From positions 1-64,000 of the forward strand of contig NZ_BALY01000002.1 in NCBI RefSeq assembly GCF_000615445.1: a DNA stretch of 64,000 nt, written 5' to 3'. Made by a program: the position numbers and the translations under genes. Of this stretch, positions 51,787 to 61,979 are shown in pieces (position 1 is the first letter of the stretch; every line of letters starts with the position of its first letter). This stretch comes from Lactobacillus hamsteri DSM 5661 = JCM 6256. GTDB taxonomy: Bacteria > Bacillota > Bacilli > Lactobacillales > Lactobacillaceae. Below the pieces are notes generated by a model. The model saw only the letters and a list, made by a program, of their open reading frames with translations, was not told where the DNA came from and did not search any database.

Positions 51787-52638
51787 TTGCCAAGAAAAAA
51801 TATTACAAAAATTGATCCAAGAAAGGAACTATCCCCTTATTTGAATCATCAAACTACTCAAAATAAAGGTAGAAAAAGATCAACTAAGGTATCTGCCTCG
51901 CTTTCTGGATTAAAATCTGAAAGACGCAAGTCATTAGCTAAACGTTTAGGAATTATTTTGGGTATATCTATTGTTGCAATCCTAATGTTTGGATACTATG
52001 TTTCTCCATTAGCAAATGTAAGTAGTGTCCAGGTAGAAGGAGCATCAGATTTACCGGCTAAAGAAGTGATTTCTACTTCTGGTATAGAAACTTGCGATAA
52101 GGTTTTTGATTATTTATTTAATAAGAAAAAGCTAAGTTCTAAATTATCACAAAAATATCCTGAAATTAAAAGTGTAGATGTTGAAGTAAAGCACTTAAAC
52201 CATTTGATTTTAAATGTTGACGAATATCCGACGATTGGGTATATCAAAGATGGAAATAACTATCGTAAAATTTTAACTGATGGTGCTATTGGAAGCCGTG
52301 CATTGCCTTGGGCAAAGGTAAATCAAGAAAAGCCGGTGTTTGTTGGTTATAATCATAAGATTTCGTTAAAGGATAATCTAAAATTATTTAATAGTTTTCC
52401 TAAAGATTTTCGTGAAAAAGTTAAATTATTGAGCGGAAGCGGAACTCGAAAAACACAAATTATTTTGGTTATGAAAGATGGAAATGTGGTAATTGGAAAT
52501 ATAGCTACATTGAAAGATAAGATCAAGTACTATGATGCCATTAAATCTAAAGCTGGCAAAAATAGTTTGATCGATTTAGAAGTAGGAGCTTTTAGTAGAC
52601 CACTTACTTCAAATGAAAAGAAGGCATATGGAATATAG
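51787..52638 (+). CDS. divIB: Cell division protein DivIB/FtsQ
   Basis: Bitopic septum protein of 283 residues: a basic cytoplasmic tail, one helix (about 56-73), then the POTRA domain (VSSVQVEGASDLPAKEV) and FtsQ beta domain. TTG 51787 is preferred because AGGTGAGG lies just upstream; the GTG at 51778 overlaps that site. Usual place between murG and ftsA. Confidence 0.93.
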   Translation: MPRKNITKIDPRKELSPYLNHQTTQNKGRKRSTKVSASLSGLKSERRKSLAKRLGIILGISIVAILMFGYYVSPLANVSSVQVEGASDLPAKEVISTSGIETCDKVFDYLFNKKKLSSKLSQKYPEIKSVDVEVKHLNHLILNVDEYPTIGYIKDGNNYRKILTDGAIGSRALPWAKVNQEKPVFVGYNHKISLKDNLKLFNSFPKDFREKVKLLSGSGTRKTQIILVMKDGNVVIGNIATLKDKIKYYDAIKSKAGKNSLIDLEVGAFSRPLTSNEKKAYGI

Positions 52639-52703
52639 TAGCTGTTTTATGTGCACTTTTATGTTAAAATTTCTTGAAGGCAGTTATTAATGGGGGCTTA
52701 ATT

Positions 52704-54067
52704 TTGGATAATTCAAAACTATTAGTAGGTCTTGATATAGGTACTACTAGTATAAAAGCAGTTGTTGCCGATTCAGGTAAAGTGATTGGCGCTGTATCAA
52801 CACCTAACGCTGGTATGAGACATGGTAAAATAGTAGATATTGATCAAACTGCGGCTGCAATCAGCAAAGCTTTAAAAGAAGTAGCTGAGAAAACTAATTC
52901 TAATATTTATAGAGTAGTTACCGGTATTCCAGTAGGAATGTTACAGTTAGAAAGTGCTACTGGCTTAACTAGTGTAGCCGATAATGGTCAAGAAGTTGGA
53001 AACAACGATGTTAAGAGGGTTTTACAAGCAGCTATTAAATCTGCAGTTAAAGATGGTAGAGATCCAATTGCTTTTTTACCAAGTCGATTTTTAATCGATG
53101 GAAAAACAGATGTAGATGATCCTCGTAAGATGATTGCACATTCGTTAGCTGTGAGAGGCATTCTTTTGACAGCTCCTACTGGTGCTTTGCATAATATTAA
53201 GAAGGCTATAGAGAGAGCAGGTTACAAGAATAATTTCTTTGTACCTACACCACTTGCAATTGCTAGTGTTGCGCTTGATGAAGGAGAAAGAACTTTTGGT
53301 TCTATCATTCTTGATCTCGGCGGTGGAACTACGACAGCTACTGTTATCCATGAAGGTCAAATTAAATATGCAAATATTGATCTTGAAGGTGGAAGTGACA
53401 TTAGTAATGATATTTCAGTAGTTTTGAGTACTTCTAAAAAAGATGCCAATCAAATCAAGCTTGATTATGGTTTTGCAGATCCAAGTTTAGCTTCCGAGAA
53501 TGATAAGTTTGCCGTAAATAGCGTAGGTACGAATGGTCAAAAAATGATCGATGAAGTTTACCTAAGCGAAATCATCAATGCTAGATTGATGCAAATTCTT
53601 AATAGAATTGGTAAGGGGTTAGCTAAGAATAAGGCTTTGAAATTGCCTGGTGGTGTAATAATCACTGGTGGTAGCAGTTTGCTTCAAGGAATTGATAGTT
53701 TAGTTGCAAATACTTTAGGAATTAAGGCAAGAATATATCAGCCGATCAAATGGGGATACGTAATCCGGTTTATGCAGCGGCTTATGGTATTGTAAATTAT
53801 TCATATAAAATGTCAGATATTGACTATATTGTGAATAGTGCAATTTATGGTGATGAAGTGGTAGCTAAAAAGGTACAACCTGAACCAGTAAATCATGAAA
53901 ATACCAAGAATTTAAAAAGAACTATCAGTTCTCGTGAAACTGAGTCAAAAGAAGCATATAATAGTAATAAGCTAACAGGAGAAGAAACAGCTCCTGAAAA
54001 AGAAAGAGAAAATAATCAAAGTAGAACTGGAAGTTTAAAAAACTTCTTCAAAAAGTTCTTCGACTAA
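52704..54067 (+). CDS. ftsA: Cell division protein FtsA, with a single-base frameshift
   Basis: Actin-like membrane tether for FtsZ. The start is TTG 52704 (DNSKLLVGLDIGTTSIKAVV) behind GGGGG. The frame is good up to GIKARIYQP and is lost at 53744; one frame over it continues as DQMGIRNPVYAAAYGIV, the normal FtsA sequence. Restoring one G in CCGATCAAATGG gives a 454-residue protein whose C-terminal amphipathic membrane-targeting helix is KNFFKKFF. The phosphate-2 loop LDLGGGTTTATV is intact. FtsA loss would be severe here, so a sequence error is likely. Confidence 0.92.
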
Positions 54068-54083
54068 AGGTAGGTTAAATTAG

Positions 54084-55457
54084 ATGGATTTTACATTCGA
54101 TTCAGATGACAATAAAAATGCTGTCATTAAGGTAATCGGTGTTGGTGGTGCCGGCGGTAATGCGGTTAATCGAATGATCGATGACGGTGTGCAAGGCGTT
54201 TCATTTATTGCTGCTAACACTGATGTTCAAGCTTTAAATAGCAATAAGGCAGAAGACAAGATTCAACTTGGACCTAAGTTGACAAGAGGTTTGGGTGCAG
54301 GTTCTCATCCTGAAGTTGGACAAAAAGCTGCCGAGGAAAGTGAACAAACTATTGAGGATGCACTTAAAGGTGCAGATATGATTTTTATCACTGCCGGTAT
54401 GGGTGGCGGTACTGGTACTGGTGCTGCTCCGGTTGTTGCTAAAATAGCTCGAGAAACTGGTGCTCTTACCGTGGGTGTTGTTACTCGTCCATTCAGTTTT
54501 GAAGGTCCTAAGAGATCAAGAAACGCAGCAGAAGGTATTACACAATTAAAGCAATATGTTGATACTTTAGTTATTATTGCTAATAACCGTCTACTTGAAA
54601 TGGTAGATAAAAAGACTCCAATGATGGATGCCTTTAAAGAAGCTGATAATGTTTTGAAACAAGGTGTTCAAGGTATTTCAGATTTGATAACTTCAACTGA
54701 CTACGTTAACTTAGACTTTGCTGATGTTAAAACTGTTATGGAAAACCAAGGTGCAGCTTTAATGGGTATTGGTCGTGCTAGTGGTGAAAATAGAACTGTT
54801 GAAGCTACTAAGTTGGCTATTTCTTCACCTCTTTTAGAAGTATCTATTGATGGTGCTAAGCAAGTGCTTCTTAACATTACTGGTGGTCCAGATTTGACAT
54901 TATTTGAAGCTCAAGATGCTTCAGAAATCGTTTCTAAGGCTGCAGGGGATGATGTAAATATTATCTTTGGTACATCAATCAATCCTAACTTGGGCGATGA
55001 AGTTGTTGTTACTGTGATTGCCACAGGTATTGATTCTGCTGCTGAGGAAGCTGCATCAAAACAACTTCCTGGTCGCAGTCACCAAATTAAGTCTCAACCT
55101 AAGAAGGAAACTACTGCTTCAAACGAAAATAATGCTACAGTGCCACCTAAGCAATCACAAATTGGTCAAACAGTTCAACCAAATCAAACTGTTAAACCAG
55201 CTGAAAGTCAATCTGCAGTTAAGCCTGCACAAAAGCACGATACAATGGTTGACCCTACTAGTGTTTGGGGATTGAACGATACTAACCAAAATACTAGAAG
55301 ACCTAATCCAACTGAACCAGATGAAAATCGTGATACTAGTTTTGAATCATTTAGTAATGACGAACAGAATAGTATTTCCCAAATTGAAACTAGTGCTCAA
55401 GATGATGATGACGATAATAATGATATTCCGTTCTTTAAACATCGTAGCGAGGACTAA
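54084..55457 (+). CDS. ftsZ: Cell division protein FtsZ
   Basis: Tubulin-like GTPase of the Z ring, 457 residues. The globular part (1-320) has [11 protein letters not shown], the GTP-binding [11 protein letters not shown] near residue 108 and the T7 synergy loop [11 protein letters not shown]. It is followed by a long disordered linker (about 120 residues, rich in Gln, Asn, Pro and Asp) and the C-terminal peptide [11 protein letters not shown] that binds FtsA/SepF. The linker is longer than in Bacillus. Located 16 bases after ftsA. Confidence 0.98.
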   Translation: MDFTFDSDDNKNAVIKVIGVGGAGGNAVNRMIDDGVQGVSFIAANTDVQALNSNKAEDKIQLGPKLTRGLGAGSHPEVGQKAAEESEQTIEDALKGADMIFITAGMGGGTGTGAAPVVAKIARETGALTVGVVTRPFSFEGPKRSRNAAEGITQLKQYVDTLVIIANNRLLEMVDKKTPMMDAFKEADNVLKQGVQGISDLITSTDYVNLDFADVKTVMENQGAALMGIGRASGENRTVEATKLAISSPLLEVSIDGAKQVLLNITGGPDLTLFEAQDASEIVSKAAGDDVNIIFGTSINPNLGDEVVVTVIATGIDSAAEEAASKQLPGRSHQIKSQPKKETTASNENNATVPPKQSQIGQTVQPNQTVKPAESQSAVKPAQKHDTMVDPTSVWGLNDTNQNTRRPNPTEPDENRDTSFESFSNDEQNSISQIETSAQDDDDDNNDIPFFKHRSED

Positions 55458-55473
55458 TTAGGAGGAAGATAAT

Positions 55474-55917
55474 ATGGCTTTTGATAAATTAGGTAGATTC
55501 TTCGGTATCTCAGATGATGATGATACAGTTGATGATGAAAGTTATGTTGAAGATCGTCAAGAAGACACTGAAGAAGAACAAATACCTTTAAATAATTTCA
55601 ATCGCGATAATGTTGTCTCCATTAAATCCGGCATGAGTTCTACTAAGAGTCAAATAGTTCTTTATGAGCCAAGAGTTTATTCAGATGCGAAAGATGTGGC
55701 ACAAAATCTTTTGCAAAATAAAGCTGTAGTAATTAACTTTGGTCGTATGGAAGACAGTTCAGCTAGAAGAATTGTGGACTTTATTACTGGTACTGTTTAT
55801 GCTTTAAATGGTGAAATTCAACGTATTGGTGACAAAATTTTCTTAGCAACTCCACCTAAGTTTGTTACTGATGGAAAAATCAGCGAATTAATTGATAAGA
55901 AGGATAATATAGGTTAA
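55474..55917 (+). CDS. sepF: Cell division protein SepF
   Basis: Membrane-binding FtsZ partner that shapes the septum. The 147 residues have an N-terminal amphipathic segment (MAFDKLGRFFGI), an acidic linker, then the DUF552 core (VVINFGRMEDSSARRIVDFITG). Coupled to the ylmG gene by one-base overlap; AGGAGG upstream. Confidence 0.95.
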   Translation: MAFDKLGRFFGISDDDDTVDDESYVEDRQEDTEEEQIPLNNFNRDNVVSIKSGMSSTKSQIVLYEPRVYSDAKDVAQNLLQNKAVVINFGRMEDSSARRIVDFITGTVYALNGEIQRIGDKIFLATPPKFVTDGKISELIDKKDNIG

Positions 55918-56213
55918 TGGCAATTTATTATATTTTATCTGTAATCTCATGGATTATATGGTTGTATTGTCTTCTTATTGTAATTAGTGCAATTATGAGT
56001 TGGTTGCCCATGTTAGCCAATTCTGTAGTTGGACAATTTTTGAATAAGATTGTAAATCCTTATTTAAGTTTGTTTAGAAAAGGTCCATTGGAAAAACTTG
56101 CATATAGTACAGGGATTGATATTTCACCTGTAATTGGGATCTTTATTCTGTATTTTATTCAAGATTATGCCTTACAATGGATAGCAAATATTTTATATAA
56201 ATTGGTGGGATAA
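55917..56213 (+). CDS. ylmG: YggT-family membrane protein YlmG
   Basis: 98 residues, two main helices with the family motif SWLPMLANSVVGQFLNKIVNPYL in shorter form (NPYLSLFR). Usually found between sepF and ylmH; implicated in membrane or nucleoid organisation but without a defined reaction. One-base overlaps on both sides. Confidence 0.9.
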   Translation: MAIYYILSVISWIIWLYCLLIVISAIMSWLPMLANSVVGQFLNKIVNPYLSLFRKGPLEKLAYSTGIDISPVIGIFILYFIQDYALQWIANILYKLVG

Positions 56214-57016
56214 TGGAGAAAAGACAAGCTAGTAGCTTTTATCCACATTTTAGCCAAGAAGAAAGACCAACTATTGATAAATTAGTTGGTCTTTTTAATA
56301 ATCTTGTTTTTAAGCATCAAAATATTTTAACTGATTTTCTAGACCCAGGTGAAAGAGATATTTTGAAAACTATTGTTGGAAATGATGCTTTTATTCAAGA
56401 ATTTGGTGGATACAAAAATGCTGAAAAAAAGCGAGTATATTTAAGTGAAGAATGGGTTAATTTAACTCCAAAGGATTATCAGGTGACCGCGTTTAATATC
56501 GAATATCCAACAAAATTCACCCAATTAAATCATAGTTCAATTCTAGGTGCTTTGGCTAATTCGGGAATTGAAATGGATACTTTTGGTGACATAATTACCG
56601 ATGGTGAAGGAGAATGGCAATTTTTCGGCAAATCAGAATTAACCTCTTTTTTTACTGAACAAATTGATAGAATTGGTAAAACGCAAGTAAAAGTTAGACC
56701 GATCTTATTTAAAAATATTCTTGAGCCTCAAGATGATTCGGAGGAAAGAACAGAAATAGTTGCCTCTTTGCGAATTGATGCTGTATTGGCTAGAGTCAGC
56801 AAACAAAGCAGAGGACAAGTCCAAAAATCTATTGAAGCTAAAGAGGTCAAATTAAATTGGCATGATGTCCAAAATTCGAATATAATGGTAGAAGCAAATG
56901 ATGTTTTGAGTCTACGACATTTTGGAAGATTGCAGATAGAAGACATCGTGTCAACAAGAAAAGGTAAATACAGGGTGGTGTTGAGAATTTGGCAGACAAA
57001 AAAGAAACACAAGTAG
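56213..57016 (+). CDS. ylmH: RNA-binding protein YlmH (S4 domain)
   Basis: 267 residues; the C-terminal S4 domain (about 190-245: LRIDAVLARVSKQSRGQVQ, then DVLSLRHFGR) binds RNA. Work on Bacillus links YlmH to rescue of stalled ribosomes and 50S-tRNA complexes. It overlaps divIVA by 28 bases. Confidence 0.9.
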   Translation: MEKRQASSFYPHFSQEERPTIDKLVGLFNNLVFKHQNILTDFLDPGERDILKTIVGNDAFIQEFGGYKNAEKKRVYLSEEWVNLTPKDYQVTAFNIEYPTKFTQLNHSSILGALANSGIEMDTFGDIITDGEGEWQFFGKSELTSFFTEQIDRIGKTQVKVRPILFKNILEPQDDSEERTEIVASLRIDAVLARVSKQSRGQVQKSIEAKEVKLNWHDVQNSNIMVEANDVLSLRHFGRLQIEDIVSTRKGKYRVVLRIWQTKKKHK

Positions 57017-57855
57017 GTCAATTGACACCGATGGATATTCATAATAAAGAGTTTAAACATCGGGGTCGCAATGGATATGATCGTTATGAAGTTGATAGTT
57101 TTCTAGATCAAATTGTTGATGATTACGGTGATAGCTTAGATCAGGTTGTAGATTTAAAGAATCAAATTGCATCTTTAAATCAAAAGATTGATAATCTTCA
57201 ATCGCGTGTTGATGAATATGATAAAAAAGAAGAAGAAGTAAATCAGATTCTAGTTTCAGCACAAAAGTCAGCTAATCGAATGATTGCGGATGCAAAAAAA
57301 CAAGCTGAAAGGACAGTTTCTGAAGCTAAGAAACAAGCACAAACAGATACTGATTATCAACGCCAACAACAAGAAGTACTATCAGATGATTATAAACGTT
57401 TGAAAAAGGAAGTTGGTGAATTTCGTCAACATATTCAGGAAATGCTTCAAAAGCAAATTGATAGTTTGAATGATAGCGAATGGCAACATTCACTGGATGA
57501 GTACTTCCATACAGAACGTTTTTATCCAGGAAATGGTGCCGAACCGCTACCAATTTCTGATTCACAGGAAGATGAATTTGCACGTGAAGAAAAGATAGCT
57601 GAAGAAGATGAGAATTCAGATGATATAGGCGAGTGGGTTGAAGTAGATGATGATATCGATGATGAAGATATTGACAGCGATGACCCAGATGAAGTAGACT
57701 CTAATGAAGAGTCTGAGGATGATGAGGGTGAAAATCCTCAACCAATGACCGGAGATAGTCCAAGTCATCAAACAATGAACATCAGTGATGAACCGAAGAG
57801 ACGTAGTTCAGATGTAAATATTGTTTTCCCAGATGATTACAAAGATCATAATTAA
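56989..57855 (+). CDS. divIVA: Cell division initiation protein DivIVA
   Basis: Curvature-sensing coiled-coil scaffold. The N-terminal domain has LTPMDIHNKEFKHRGRNGYD and EVDSFLDQIVDDYG; coiled coils span about 35-160. The last 100 residues are very acidic (Asp/Glu runs), an extended tail beyond the Bacillus form. TTG 56989 is used, with AGGGTGGTG upstream and inside ylmH. No terminator precedes the ileS leader. Confidence 0.94.
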   Translation: MADKKETQVGQLTPMDIHNKEFKHRGRNGYDRYEVDSFLDQIVDDYGDSLDQVVDLKNQIASLNQKIDNLQSRVDEYDKKEEEVNQILVSAQKSANRMIADAKKQAERTVSEAKKQAQTDTDYQRQQQEVLSDDYKRLKKEVGEFRQHIQEMLQKQIDSLNDSEWQHSLDEYFHTERFYPGNGAEPLPISDSQEDEFAREEKIAEEDENSDDIGEWVEVDDDIDDEDIDSDDPDEVDSNEESEDDEGENPQPMTGDSPSHQTMNISDEPKRRSSDVNIVFPDDYKDHN

Positions 57856-57879
57856 ATAGACTGACAGTAAAATTTGAAA

Positions 57880-58048
57880 GCATTACAGCGAGCTAACGTT
57901 GGTGGAAGGTTAGCATAAGAGCCGGATAATTGATCAGCTGCCGATGGGTCTATGCGTTTTATTGTACGTTACACAATAATAAGTGGAGCAGTAGCTCAAT
58001 TTAGGTGGTACCACGGTTAACCTCGTCCTAATTAGGGACGAGGTTTTT
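57880..58048 (+). promoter_or_regulatory. T-box riboswitch for ileS (Ile), compact form
   Basis: T-box AGGTGGTACCACGG at 58003-58016; terminator CCTCGTCC/GGGACGAGG with five Ts at 58021-58047. Stem I is short: a GCTAAC/GTTAGC hairpin (57891-57914) with the specifier loop on its 3' side containing ATT and ATC (AATTGATCAGC), both isoleucine codons. Only about 120 bases lie before the T-box, clearly fewer than in the other three leaders here. Possible -10 TAAAAT at 57868-57873. Confidence 0.88.
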
Positions 58049-58067
58049 CGTTTAGAAAGGATTTTTT

Positions 58068-60847
58068 ATGAGAATCAAAGATACTCTTAATTTAGGAAAA
58101 ACTAAATTTAAGATGCGCGGTAACCTTCCAGTTCGTGAAGGCGAATGGCAAAAACAATGGCGTGAAAATAAATTATATGAACAAAGATTAAAGCTTAACG
58201 AAGGTAAACCTCGTTTTGACTTACACGATGGCCCTCCATTTGCAAATGGTAATATCCACATGGGTCATGCTTTGAACCACATTTCTAAAGATATTATTGT
58301 TCGTTACAAGAACATGAATGGTTATTACGCACCTTACGTTCCTGGTTGGGATACTCATGGCTTGCCTGTTGAACAGCAATTAGCTAAAAAGGGTATTGAT
58401 CGTAAGACGATGGATCGTGCTAAGTACCGTGAACTTTGTCGTCAATACGCTGAAGAACAAGTTCAAAAACAAATGACTGACTTCAAGCGTTTAGGCATCA
58501 TGGCAGATTGGGACCATCCATACATTACCTTGCAACCTGAATTTGAAGCCGAAGAAATTCGTATCTTCGGTGAAATGTTCAAGAAAGGTTACATTTACAA
58601 GGGTAAGAAACCTGTTTACTGGTCATGGTCAAGTGAATCCACTTTGGCAGAAGCCGAAGTTGAATATAAAGATGTTGAAGCAAATTCAATCTTTGTTGCT
58701 TTCCCTGTCAAGGATGGCAAGGGAATTATTGATCCAGAAAATACTTACTTTGTAATTTGGACAACTACTCCTTGGACTATTCCAGCTAATGAAGCTATTT
58801 GTGTAAATCCTAAATTTGATTACTCAGTAGTTAAAGTTGGAGACAAGAATTATGTTATTGCTTCTGGTTTGCTTGATAGAGTCGCTGAACAAATCGGTTG
58901 GGAAGATTATGAAGTAATTAAGACTATCAAGGGTGCAGATATGGAATACATGACTGCTAAGCACCCACTTTACGATAAAGAAAGTCTTGTTATCGAAGGC
59001 TTCCATGTAACTTTAGATGATGGTACTGGTTTGGTTCATACTGCACCTGGTTTTGGTGAAGACGACTTTAATGTTGGTCAAAAGTATAATTTACCAATCT
59101 TTAGTCCAGTTGATGCTCAAGGTAAGTATACTGATGAAGTTCCTGAACTTGCAGGTATGTTCTACCAAGATGTTGATAAATTGATGGTTGAAAAACTTAA
59201 AGATTCAGGTGCTCTTCTTAAGCTTAAGGTATTTACTCACTCATACCCACACGATTGGCGTACTAAGAAGCCAGTTATCTTTAGAGCTACTACACAATGG
59301 TTTACCTCAATTGCACCATTTAGAGACCAAATTTTGGATCAAATCGAAAAGGCTAGCTTCATCCCTTCATGGGGTAAAACTCGTCTTTACAATATGATTA
59401 AAGATCGTGGTGATTGGGTAATTTCACGTCAACGTGCTTGGGGTGTTCCACTTCCAATTTTCTACGCTGAAGATGGTACACCAATCGTTACTCCAGAAAC
59501 GATCGAACATGTTGCGCAAATTTTTGAAAAAGAAGGCTCAAATGCTTGGTTTAAGCACACAGCTAAAGAATTACTTCCAGAAGGCTTTACTTCTGAACAC
59601 TCACCACATGGTGAATTTAAGAAGGAAACTGATATTCTTGATGTTTGGTTTGACTCAGGTACATCATGGGCTGGCGTTATGAGAAAGCGTGGTTTGGGCT
59701 TCCCAGCAGATCTTTATCTTGAGGGTTCAGATCAATACCGTGGTTGGTTTAATTCAAGTTTAATTACTTCTGTCGCAGCCACTGGTTTGGCACCATACAA
59801 ACAAGTTCTTTCACAAGGATTTGTTTTGGATGACAAGGGTCATAAGATGTCTAAGTCACTTGGAAATGTTATTTCTCCAAATGATGTTATCAAGAAGATG
59901 GGTGCAGAAATTATTCGTCTTTGGGTAGCACAAGCTGATACTTCATCTGACGTTGCTGTATCATACGATATCTTAAGTCAATGTGCAGAAAGCTACCGTA
60001 AGATTAGAAATACTTTCCGTTACATGCTTGCTAACACTAGTGACTTTGATCCTAAGGAAAATCGTGTTGCTTATGCTGATCTTCGTTCAGTGGATCAATA
60101 CATGGAAGTTAAGCTTAATGATTTAATTAAAGACTGCTTGGAAGCATATGATAAGTATGACTTCTCAACTGTCTTTAAGAAGGTATTTAACTTCATTTCA
60201 AACGATCTTTCATCATTCTACTTAGACTTTGCTAAGGATGTTCTTTACATCGAAGCTGAAGATAGTCATGCTCGTCGTTCAATGCAAACTGTAATTTACG
60301 ATGCTGCAGTTAAATTGGCTAAGGTTTTGACTCCAATTTTGCCACACACAATGGAAGAAATTTGGGGCTTCCTCAAGGAAGATGGCGAATACATTCAACT
60401 TTCTGAAATGCCTGAAGTTGAAACTTATGATAATCATGATGAATTAATTGAAAACTGGCATAAGTTCATGAGCTTCGTGATGATGTTTTGAAGGCTTTAG
60501 AAGAAGCTAGAAATAACAAGTTGATTGGTAAGTCATTTGAAGCTGCTGTAACTATTTATCCTGATAAAGAAACTAAGGCAATGCTTGATAAATTAGATGC
60601 AAACGTAAGAGAAATCTTAATTGTTTCAGATTTGACTATTTCTGATGGTGAAGCACCTGCAGATGCTGAAAAATTGTTTAACGCATCTATTGTAGTTAAG
60701 AAGGCTGAAGGAGAAGTTTGTCCACGTTGTCGTATGATCAGCAAGGATGTTGGTTCAGATCCAAAACTTCCAATGCTTTGTGCCCGTTGTGCAAAAATAG
60801 TTGAAGAAAATTATCCTGAAGCTGTTCAAGAAGGATTTGAAAAGTAA
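58068..60847 (+). CDS. ileS: Isoleucyl-tRNA synthetase, with a single-base frameshift
   Basis: Class Ia synthetase. The HIGH motif is [18 protein letters not shown] near residue 56, and KMSKS is [10 protein letters not shown] near residue 594. The frame ends in an aberrant SFVMMF at 60491; from 60476 the next frame continues with [13 protein letters not shown] to 60847. One added base near 60474-60476 gives a 926-residue IleRS, the family length, with the C-terminal zinc finger (CPRC and CARC) intact. The missing part would abolish the zinc domain, so in vivo inactivation is improbable and a sequence error likely. Confidence 0.94.
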
Positions 60848-61068
60848 TGCGTTTAGGAAAAGTAAAGCAGTTTGACGAAGGCAGTAGTTATGGATTTGTT
60901 GAAGACGATTTAAACCATAAATCTTATTTTGTCTTCTATACTGCAATTAAAGAAGAAGGATATAAGCGCTTAGAAGTAGGCCAAAAGGTAAAATATCAAT
61001 TAGCTCAGGGCAAAAATGGTTTGCAATGCGTTAATGTATACTTGGCTGATTCAAAAGACAAGGATTAA
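60847..61068 (+). CDS. Cold-shock-domain protein
   Basis: 73 residues; a diverged cold-shock fold with GKVKQFDEGSSYGFVEDD (RNP1-like; the usual GFI is GFV here) and a C-terminal strand region. Shorter in RNP2 matches than CspA, so its nucleic-acid role is inferred. It overlaps ileS by one base (TAATG) and precedes the NUDIX gene by one base. Confidence 0.75.
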   Translation: MRLGKVKQFDEGSSYGFVEDDLNHKSYFVFYTAIKEEGYKRLEVGQKVKYQLAQGKNGLQCVNVYLADSKDKD

Positions 61069-61069
61069 T

Positions 61070-61642
61070 ATGGATTTAAAAGAAACCGAAATTTCTTCAC
61101 AGCCAATATTTAAAGGCAGAATTGTTGATCTTTCAGTTAGAACGATTGAACTTCCCAATGGAGAAACTGCTACGCGTGAAGTAGTTAAACATCAGCCTGC
61201 TTCTGCAGTTATTGCAATTAATGATAAAAAGCAAATGCTTTTGGTTAAGCAATGGCGTGAGGCAATTAAGCAATTAACATTAGAAGTTCCAGCTGGTTTG
61301 GTTGATTCAACCGATGCTAGTCCATTAGATGCGATGAAGCGTGAATTAAATGAAGAAGGCGGCTATCGCGCGGAATATTGGGAAAAGGTTACTGAATTTT
61401 ATACTTCACCTGGTTTTGCAGATGAAAAAATTCATTTGTTTTATTGTGATACCTTAACTAAACTAGAGGATAAACGGTCACTTGATGAAGATGAATTTTT
61501 GATTGCAAGCTGGTATGGTTTAGATGATCTTAAGAAATTAATTTCCGAAGGGAAAATTGTAGATTTAAAAACTATTTTTGCAATTACTTTTTGGGAAAAT
61601 ATGTTGCTTAATGGTAAGCAAGTGAAGGAAAACGATGACTGA
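61070..61642 (+). CDS. NUDIX hydrolase, ADP-ribose pyrophosphatase type
   Basis: 190 residues. The Nudix box is AGLVDSTDASPLDAMKRE followed by LNEEGGY, near residue 90; an extra residue displaces the first Glu of the box, but the REL-EE core is present. An upstream KQWREAI segment is typical of ADP-ribose pyrophosphatases. Substrate is inferred from family. Overlaps the next gene by 8 bases. Confidence 0.88.
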   Translation: MDLKETEISSQPIFKGRIVDLSVRTIELPNGETATREVVKHQPASAVIAINDKKQMLLVKQWREAIKQLTLEVPAGLVDSTDASPLDAMKRELNEEGGYRAEYWEKVTEFYTSPGFADEKIHLFYCDTLTKLEDKRSLDEDEFLIASWYGLDDLKKLISEGKIVDLKTIFAITFWENMLLNGKQVKENDD

Positions 61643-61961
61643 AAAGCGATCTGATTATCGTAAAAAGCAAAATCAGAGAAAGCCAAAAAACTTTTTTCAA
61701 AAAATGAAGGCAGCTTTTGATGATAGCGATATTGATCAAGAGGATGTGGATGTCAATCCAGATTTTCAGCGTGATCCGTCAGAAAGAAGACCTCTTGATG
61801 GTAATGGTATTGAAGATATTAATCAGAATATTGAAAATATAAAAAATATTAATGCCACAAGTGAAGATAAGAGATTGCGCCTGAAAAAAAGATTGAATAG
61901 TGCTATTCTGATAGTGTTCGTTTTAATAATATTAGTGCTATTAGCACTGTTTCATTTATAA
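61635..61961 (+). CDS. Unknown C-tail-anchored membrane protein
   Basis: 108 residues: a basic N-terminus (residues 1-25), an acidic central region with IDQEDVDVNPDF and Asn/Ile-rich GIEDINQNIENIKNIN, then Lys/Arg residues and one C-terminal helix (about 89-107). The topology suggests a cytoplasmic domain held by a C-terminal anchor. No family recognised. Translationally coupled to the NUDIX gene and 18 bases before mtnN. Confidence 0.6.
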   Translation: MTEKRSDYRKKQNQRKPKNFFQKMKAAFDDSDIDQEDVDVNPDFQRDPSERRPLDGNGIEDINQNIENIKNINATSEDKRLRLKKRLNSAILIVFVLIILVLLALFHL

Positions 61962-61979
61962 TATGAATTGAGGAAGAAA

